Source of the DNA: Gnetum montanum
Lineage: Eukaryota > Streptophyta > Gnetopsida > Gnetales > Gnetaceae
DNA length: 64,000 bases
Direction: 5' to 3'
Assembly: GCA_015680685.1 (NCBI GenBank)
Contig: MNCI01026687.1
Span: 36,171 to 100,170, forward strand
The translations under genes and the position numbers were made by a program. Below the pieces are notes generated by a model. That model worked only from the letters and a program-made list of their open reading frames with translations. It was not told where the DNA came from and searched no databases. Shown here in pieces: positions 57,223-64,000 of this stretch (position 1 is its first letter; each line of letters begins with the position of its first letter).

Positions 57223-58455
57223 TTGGCAAGAGCAAGCCCAATGGATTACCAGCACTTAACCGAACCATTAATTATCAATGGACCATACGGTAAAATCGCA
57301 AGGGACACCAACATAAACCTCATCCACTTAAGTTCAGAAATGGACCACGCAGTCATCGCCTCAACACAGCAAGTAATAGACGACTACAAAGGCATGACAA
57401 AATCTCTCGACATAGAAGCCGAAAACATCATCGAAGACCCGTTGACCGAAACCCCCATAACCATGCCCGATAAGGAAATTAAAATACTAAAATTAAGCAC
57501 ATTACTATAACCACAATTGGCCAAAGACATCAAAAATGTGCTTAGGAAAAATATGAAAGCATTCATTTGGTCCTACACAGACATGCTCGGGCTAGACCCC
57601 TGAATTGTCCAACACAATATTATCCTTGACCCGAAGTTGAGACCGGTAAAACAAAAAGCACGAAAGGTTAAACCCGAGGTGGCCTTAGCAGTTCGCAATG
57701 AGATCACCAAACTTTATCAGGCTAGCTTCATTCGAGCTGTTGATTACGTCGAGTGGGTATCCAACATGGTCATTGTGCCAAAGAAGAACGGAAGCATTCG
57801 CTTATGCATTGACTTCCGGGATTTAAATGTTGCAACCATAAAAGATGATTTTCCTCTTCCCAGCATCGATCAACTTGTTGACTCAACTGCTAGGCACGCA
57901 TTATTATCTTTTATGGACGGCTTCTCGGGGTACAATCAAATACGTATTAACCTGGAGCATTAGCTCCGAACTACCTTTATGACACCATGGGGAACCTTTT
58001 GTTACACAATGATTCCTTTTGGTCTCAAGAACGCCGGGGCCACATATCAAAGAGCCATGACATTCATCTTTAGTGATTACATGTTACACTCGCTCAACGA
58101 TTACATGGATGACATTGTGGTTAAATCAAAAATAGAGGAACAACATGTACAAGATCTTGACTTAGTATTAAAATGTTGTTTAAAGTATGAATTGAGACTC
58201 AACCCGAAAAAATGTGTCTTCGGCGTCAAGACAAGCAAAATGCTTGGGTTTAGAGCCTCAGAAGTAGGGATACGGGTAGACCCCAATAAGGTTAAGGCCA
58301 TAACGAACCTAAAATCACCAGGCAACCTTACCGAACTTCAAGGTCTACAAGGTAGATTGCAGTTTATCAGGTGCTTCATAGAAAAATTGACAGACAAACT
58401 AAAACCTATGAACCACTTGTTACGCAAGAACGTCCATTTTGAATGGACTCCGTAG
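57193..58455 (+). pseudogene. RT, element C
   Basis: The frame opens at 57193 without an ATG near the start (first ATG about 57241). Linker, then RT: EWVSNMVIVPKKNGSIRLCI (from 57750), DFPLPSIDQLVD, LLSFMDGFSGYNQIRI, TFCYTMIPFGLKNAGATYQR and catalytic box YMDD near 58105, all invariant Asp residues present. In-frame stops near 57508, 57601 and 57961 are each explained by a C-to-T change. Separated from protease by 5.6 kb holding the antisense gene, so sense expression of RT would need splicing, a separate transcript or internal initiation. Confidence 0.9.
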
Positions 58456-58870
58456 TGTCAAGAAGCATTCGATAACATTAAAACGGCACTTGCCCGATTA
58501 CCCACGGTTTATCCACCTTAAAACGATAAACCGTTTTACATCTACCTCGCTACTTTGGATTCGTCAATCGCGTCTATGCTTTGCCAGAAACGAGATGACA
58601 AAACCGAAGTCCCTATATATTACTTAAGCCATGCATTAGTCGCTCACGAAAAAAAATATAATGACGTGGAGAGGTCCTGTTTAGCTTTGGTCTTTTCTTT
58701 GAGAAAATGGCGACATTACCTCTTCCTTAACCAAGTTAATATAATTTGCAAGGATAATGTGCTCAGAGTCATCACAGGAAACATTTACGAAACGAGTCGA
58801 ATAGCCCGCTAGAAAGCCATGATAGCAGAGTTTGACCTACGCTATGTAGCGTAATCATCAATCAAAGGTC
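58456..58870 (+). pseudogene. RNase H, element C
   Basis: FYIYLATLDSSIASMLCQ, PIYYLSHALVAHEKKYNDVE and LALVFSLRKWRHYLFLNQVN, then IICKDNVLRVI. The first catalytic Asp of the usual LDAS/YDAS block is at the LATLDSS position. In the same frame as RT; stops at 58455 and near 58811 interrupt it. Typical retroviral-type RNase H of Ty3/gypsy. Confidence 0.85.
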
Positions 58871-58965
58871 AAGCCATAGCAAATCAAATGGCCACATCAC
58901 CAACGCGCGATCAAGCGATAATAGAGCCAGAATTCCCGGATGAGAATATAAGCGCAATAGACATA

Positions 58966-59330
58966 GTGCCTAACGACTACGATGCCATTCTAAACTTTGA
59001 CGGAGCATCCACCTCTCAAGGGGGAAGTGCAGCCGCTATCATCACCTATCCCTCCGGGGAGATTCGACCCTTTGCTTATTGTTTCAACTTTCATTGTACA
59101 AACAACGTAGAAGAGTATGAAGGTCTCCTTAGAGGTCTCGTGGCAGCATTGACTTTAGACATCACACGGCTTGTGGTTAAGGGAGACTCGCAACTGGTCA
59201 TAAACTAGGTAACTGACATCTTACATGTAAAGCCCAACATTTACAACCATACTGCGACCTGGTGAAACACCTAGCGAGGCGATTCGAAAACATCGATGTG
59301 CAACACATCTCTAGAAATGAAAATACCATC
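58966..59330 (+). pseudogene. Second (archaeal-type) RNase H domain, element C
   Basis: ILNFDGASTSQGGSAAAIIT, FNFHCTNNVEEYEGLLRGL, LVVKGDSQLVIN, then NENTIADALATLA. The catalytic set is visible: D in FDGA, E in NNVEEYEGL, D in GDSQL and D in ADALA. A second RNase H between the first and integrase is the signature of the Tat lineage. One stop (AAC TAG) near 59207 and a frameshift near 59230. Confidence 0.88.
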
Positions 59331-60715
59331 GCAGATGCACTAGCCACCTTAGCATTAAACATATCGCCTGACATGTTCCAGACATTGCCAAGCTCCATAA
59401 CCAGTTGTGCTAAACCAATAACCGATACTCTTGACACGCTGCCAATCGCATCTGTTAGTACGATACGTGCAGTAGAATGGTATGATGACATAAAAGAATA
59501 CCTTCTACATGGCGAAACACCACGACATCTAAAAAATGCGCAAAAGGATGTAGTACGAATACGGTCTAAGAAGTATACCCTAGTAGGGGACGCGTTATGT
59601 TGTAGATCCTACGAAGGCATATTGCTAACATGTGTCAATAGTATCGATGCCCAAACCATTGTCGAACAAGTACACGACAGACTATGTGGAGGACACATAG
59701 CACCAAAAGCCATGGCAACAAAGATCAGACGCTTAGGCTATTATTGGCCACACATGGAATACGACTGCTTCTCCAAGGTCAAAACATGTAGTACTTATCA
59801 AAAACATAGTAATCTAATACATGTCCCACCAAATGAGTTGCATACAGCGCAAATCACATGGCCCTTTCAAAAGTGGGGATTGGACCTTATCAGCCTGATA
59901 ACACCCTCATCTTCTGCAGGGCATAGTTTCATCATAACCACAACCGAATATTTTACGAAGTGGGTAGAAGCTGCCCCCCTTCGAAAAACTACATCTAAAC
60001 ATGTATGCAACTTTGTTCTCAAAAATATTGTAACCCACTTTGGCATTCCCATGACAATCATCACTGACAACGGGCCACAATTTAGCAGTGCCGAGACCAA
60101 AACCTTTTGTGAAAGTTTAGGGATCAAACACTCGTTTTCATCCCCTTACTATCCTCAGAGCAATGGGCAAGTAGAGGCGACGAACAAAACGATTATTACA
60201 ATACTCAAAAGGATGCTCACCCAAAGCAAGCGAAGATGGCACGAACAATTGGTATACGCATTGTGGGCATACCATACCACACATCGAACTTCAACGGGTA
60301 AAACACCATATAGTCTTGTTTACAGTTCAGAAGTTGTTTACCCTTGAAATTACAGGTACCATCTTTAAGGATAACACTTTCCGGACTCCTCGACGACGGG
60401 CAAAACAATGATCTGCGCATCATTGACCTCGACTCGGTGGAGGAAGAATGCATATGCGCCCTCGATTAGATCGAATGGTATCAAAAACAACAACGGCAAC
60501 GACATCGGCATGACATCCATAAGCACCCCATCAAAGAAGGTGACCTTGTACTTAAGGCAATTCGAGAACACTCAGACAAATTCTCAGCCAACTGGGAAGG
60601 GCCTTACTTGGTCATTAAAGCATTCGACAACAAAGCATTCAAGCTTGCTGATATGGAAGGGAATGAGTTTGCCAATCTGACTAATCACTTGTTCCTAAAA
60701 CCATTCTACATTTGA
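59331..60715 (+). pseudogene. Integrase, element C
   Basis: Open to 60347. Zinc finger VHDRLCGGH...CFSKVKTCSTY; core LDLISLI, TEYFTKWVEAAPL, TIITDNGPQFSS, YPQSNGQVEATNKTI. All three DDE residues are present. A one-base change near 60345 shifts the frame; the C-terminal region continues to 60715 (VLKAIREHSDKFSANWEGPY, then NHLFLKPFY and stop). The best preserved domain of this element. Confidence 0.9.
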
Positions 60716-60720
60716 GTGTA

Positions 60721-61105
60721 AGCTCAGGTATGTGTAAGTCCTGGAGTCATGACTTAAAACTGATACCACACCACAGTCCTGGATTATGACTTAAAACTGA
60801 TACCATAGCTCGTCTTGGAATCATGACGATAAACTGATACCACACAGTGTCTGCAATGACGATAAACTGATACCGCACAGTGTCTGCAATGACGATAAAC
60901 TAGCACCCGTCCGACACGACGGTAAATTGCCACCGTTGCATTCATCGAAGTCCGCTAAGACTATAAATTGGTTCGCCTCTTCATGGTTCGCTAAGACTAA
61001 AAACTGGCAGCGTAATGTCCGCCACAACGCTAAATGGGCAATGTCCAACGGGTCATGACATAAAACTAACCCATCATGGTCTGCCAAGACTATAAACTGG
61101 CAAGT
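60721..61105. repeat. TAAACT repeat cluster 3 in the 3' UTR of element C
   Basis: About ten units of RTGACRATAAACTGATACC type with periods of 25-40 bp. The clearest are at 60740-60910 (GTCTGCAATGACGATAAACT twice in exact form). Related to clusters 1 and 2 by the shared core ATGAC-N-TAAACT. Confidence 0.85.
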
Positions 61106-62151
61106 TCATTTCTAGTTCCTCAATCAGCCGCCATGTTCAAACTTCATCAAAATCACTGCATCGCTCATCATCAGACAATCTCACCAACGTCGCTGCCACT
61201 CATCTACAATGCCTGAGATCACCTCTAATGTTTTGGTCACTGTGTAAATCTAAGCTCGCTAATTCACTCATGGTTTTCACACTTCCTTGGAGTTATGTTT
61301 GCAGGATGACACCCAGAGGGTTTCGCACAAGAATGCATTTCATCATAAGCAGCAAGATGGGGCAATGTTCACAGCACACATGGCAAGACTAAATCAAACC
61401 ATTCGCTAGTATATCCCCATCTCCCGACACACTCTTTATCCATTCACTGACACAGTTCACCCAGTCACACCTTGGATACACCCAGTACATTCAAAACTTT
61501 GAGCACGCTATTACATACTGTCACACCTTGAAGCAGTTGTAACACACAACGCAGCACTTGCGCAAGAGTACAGAATCAAAGCAAATTTTCTTCAAAAAAA
61601 AACACAAGACCCTTGGCACTTCCCATACAAGCCCCAGGCGGGAAGGCAGCTGTCTTGGAAACAAGTACTCATGTCAAAAACAATCAAAGAAAAACACCCA
61701 GTTGCATAGCTTTGGCTCTCCGCCAACAGGCTTCCCCTAAAAACTAAACAAGGGCCTTGTTCCTCTAAAGAATGTAACACATCCTCCCATGGCTTTGGTC
61801 TTGCCAGCAAGTTCTCTTAAACATTACCCAAGAGTCTTGCTCTGCCAAAGGACGCACATTACATGTTTGGATTCCAAGTCTACTAAATAATGGCTATTGA
61901 CAAGGACCAGCATGACACATACACCAGAGCATCCCCATTTCACCAAGCACAATCACTTGAGCAGTTACTAGTCCCCACAATCCCCATTCTCCTACCAGTT
62001 ACAAAATTCCATTACCCCAATCTCATGTACTACTGAACAAGGTGCGATGACGTCTAGTCAAGTGGCAACGGACAAAGCTTCTATCAAGTTGCTTGTGGTG
62101 TTTTGCACTTCTTTGTCGACGCTTCTCGGGTCGATTCCTCCAAACGTCAAC
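61106..62151 (+). other. Remaining 3' UTR of element C
   Basis: About 1 kb, rich in CA and CT words, without a conserved frame. The 60-72 codon ORFs on either strand have no recognisable similarity. Confidence 0.6.
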
Positions 62152-62164
62152 AAAGAGGGGCCAA
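62152..62164 (+). promoter_or_regulatory. Polypurine tract, element C
   Basis: AAAGAGGGGCCAA directly precedes the 3' LTR and would prime plus-strand DNA synthesis. Confidence 0.8.
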
Positions 62165-63345
62165 TGAAACATTACAAAATTTGGAGCTTAGTACTTGTCC
62201 AACACCAAGCAGGTCCCTAGAACCCCTAGACGATCACAGCTACGTCTGGTGTTAAACATGGCAACTTTGGAGGTCAGGTGCTCAATTTTCACTAAGTATG
62301 CAGTTCCAGCGTATACGCTCAACATATACGCCCAAGTGTATGTTCCCAGCGTATACGCTCAAATTCTCAGCGTATGCGCCTAGCGTACACGCCCCGCATG
62401 CACGCTCACCAGGAACAACAGGTGCATACGCCTTGCATGAAACCTCCAAAGACGACATGAAAATAGCACTACAGAGTGAGATTTGGCACAAGGCAGCATC
62501 CATCAGCATATACGTCCAGCATCCATCAGCGTATACGCCAGTGTCAATGACATCTACGCCCAAGTTCGCATACACTCAGCACCCCAGTGTATAGACCCAC
62601 AGGCTACGCTCACTGAAGACAACGTATACACCCGGCAAATGTAACATGTTGTACACTTGTAAATTTTACGCCCTTGCACCCGGTCAATGCGCCATGTGTC
62701 ACCCAACCTGAGTCTGCCGTCAAAACCTGTATAAAACCCCAATTTTTCACGAAATCCAGAGGTCAACAAAAATTCCCAGAGCACACCAGAGAACAGAGAC
62801 ACTGAGAACCAGAGCTCAAAACCTTTTACGCTGGACAACCCTGTACGCTGAACATACAGCCTCTACGCTGTGCTTTCAGTGTGAACCAGCTGCAATCATC
62901 CCTGCACCCGACGGGGCTTTCGTCCGCCTTGTGTTCCACTCACAACTGCGTTTGACCGGTGCATGTATTTTCATTCTATAATACCATTGTTACATTTTCT
63001 TCCTACAACTACGTTTGACCGGTGCATGTATTTTCATTTGACTGTGTTCCACTCACAACTACGTAATCTATTTACGCTTGTTTACGTCTACACTCTGTTT
63101 ACATCGTTTACGCCGTTTACACTCTGATTCACGCCTGTTACGTTGTTTACGTATAACCCAGCGTATAGCATTTCGGTGTACGTTCGGGGAAATCCTTGTC
63201 TGATCCACGTGCGGCCCACCCAAGGTACTCTACCTTCGTTCATTCCAGCTCGCCCTCAGGCAAAGGTAGGGTCTTCTGTGCGCGTCCTGTGATCCCACAG
63301 TCTCTGTTTCCTTCCAGCCGGAGACCGACGATTTCAGGCGGTACA
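62165..63345 (+). repeat. 3' LTR of element C
   Basis: 1,181 bp, TGAAACA to GGTACA. Differs from the 5' LTR by scattered transitions, by an extra GCGTATACGC-bearing unit near 62515-62545, and by a rearranged patch at 63000-63075 where a nearby segment is repeated. Confidence 0.95.
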
Positions 63346-64000
63346 ATAGCCTCATCGGAGATAGGAATTTTTCCCTTACCCTTGTTATGTGCAAGGCTTA
63401 AGTTTTTCCGCTTGGTTTTTCCTTTGTCACTACTTTGTTCTACCTTAGACTCTTCTACAATTTTTAAAATTATTTCTATTCTTGAGTCTAAGGAATCCCA
63501 CATTTGGTCTACCTTAGTCGATACCTCAGTTGTTAACTTTTGGATCGGCACGGTTTTTCGATTCACCAACTCTTCGAGTGGTGACTCATCCTCCTCATCA
63601 CAAAATTTCACTCCCTTCTTGCAAAGGAAGGGATCGCGGTTGTATTCTTCCGCACATTCCCTCTTACATAGCTCACCCTCTTCTTACGCTACTTATTCCA
63701 ACAAACTTTCAACTTCATGGGCTCTAAGTTGGGAAAGTCTCCCTTGGGCATAAGTCTCAAGAGTTCTTCTCGTTTCATTCCTTAGTTCATCCACGATGTG
63801 GCGTAGTTGATCCCGCTTAGCGTACCCATGGCTTGGGCAACGATGTAGTAATGTATAGTAGGGGGCCATGGCAGCATCCAAGGGTTCATAAGCACCTTGT
63901 TTCCAGCCTTGGATCTGCTTACGCAAATTGGACACTCTGGAGTACGTCTGATATTTGTTGTTGAACAGTTCGAGCATCGTACTCCACCTCCTGATGGTTT
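63346..64000 (-). pseudogene. Gag N-terminal and middle part, element B
   Basis: Right side of the gag split by C. From the window edge: MLELFNNKYQTYSRVSNLRK and GAYEPLDAAMAPYYTLLHRC (63977-63693), then a Glu-rich helix and KFCDEEDESPLEELVNRKTV (63611 down), ending at NKGKGKIPISDEA next to the insertion. Both stretches are in one frame with few interruptions, and the sequence continues at 45690. Matches the gag of A at 19640-20270. Confidence 0.85.

Larger units (their letters stand above)
45691..63345 (+). mobile_element. Element C: 17.7-kb Tat/Ogre-type retrotransposon with antisense gene
   Basis: Bounded by LTRs 45691-46846 and 62165-63345 (TGAAACA to GGTACA) and a 5-bp target duplication in the gag of B. 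Sense order: primer site, motif-rich leader, gag-protease (47519-51574), tandem repeats, antisense gene (56573-52107), tandem repeats, RT, RNase H, a second RNase H domain, integrase (to 60715), repeat-bearing 3' UTR, polypurine tract. The second RNase H before integrase and the great length are marks of the Tat lineage. Frames are closed by stops, nearly all from C-to-T or G-to-A changes. Confidence 0.95.
41550..64000 (-). mobile_element. Element B: non-autonomous Athila-like element split by element C
   Basis: Minus strand: gag enters from the window edge (64000-63346), is interrupted by C, resumes at 45690, then protease, the RT-integrase deletion scar (about 44189), 3' UTR 42239-44189 and a partial 3' LTR 41550-42238. 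Same deletion junction and LTR subtype as A. Its gag-protease frame is the best preserved Athila-like one here, with a correct DSGSG active site. Confidence 0.9.

Noticed and set aside
63196-63753. 185-codon plus-strand ORF crossing the LTR-gag border
   Set aside because: Runs from LTR into antisense of the gag of B; a chance open frame across an insertion junction.

Overview
This is plant nuclear DNA that consists almost entirely of transposable elements. The evidence is Ty3/gypsy LTR retrotransposons of two lineages (Athila-like and Tat/Ogre-like), remnants of L1-like and RTE-like LINEs, plant-type TATA boxes and tRNA primer-binding sites, and no recognisable host gene, tRNA or rRNA. The species cannot be told from the sequence. 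A repeat-rich seed plant fits best.

Layout. 1-6365: Athila-like element D (minus strand, open at the window edge) with its 5' LTR. 6366-9368: a rearranged LTR cluster, including two LTRs facing each other as an inverted repeat. 9369-12796: decayed LINE fragments, one carrying a patch of gypsy integrase. 12797-37104: element E (minus), inserted into a LINE reading frame and itself interrupted by element A (17379-24640, plus) and element F (24869-35293, plus). 37105-37388: the rest of the split LINE. 37389-41549: 3' part of element G (minus) with an Athila-type third ORF. 41550-64000: element B (minus), split by element C. 45691-63345: element C, a 17.7-kb Tat-type giant. Target-site duplications support the insertions of A, C, E and F.

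How the parts work together. F keeps gag, protease, RT, RNase H and integrase in decayed form. A and B keep gag-protease but share one RT-to-integrase deletion, so they form a non-autonomous lineage that multiplied after the deletion. E has only gag plus an unfamiliar 249-codon ORF. Athila-like LTRs carry clusters of GATATC-centred palindromes just upstream of a TATAAATA box.

The most interesting object is inside element C. Between its gag-protease and RT-integrase modules lies an antisense gene at 56573-52107. Nine exons can be traced, most with GT/AG borders that keep codon phase. It has its own TATA box and encodes about 1,050 residues: an NLI/FCP1-like phosphatase domain lacking key acidic residues, a helical middle region and a coiled-coil tail. 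Its promoter and first intron are rich in the GCGTATACGC-type motif also found in the element's LTR and leader. Clusters of a TAAACT-containing tandem repeat lie on both sides of this block and again after integrase. The copy is decayed: nearly all in-frame stops in C are explained by single C-to-T or G-to-A changes.
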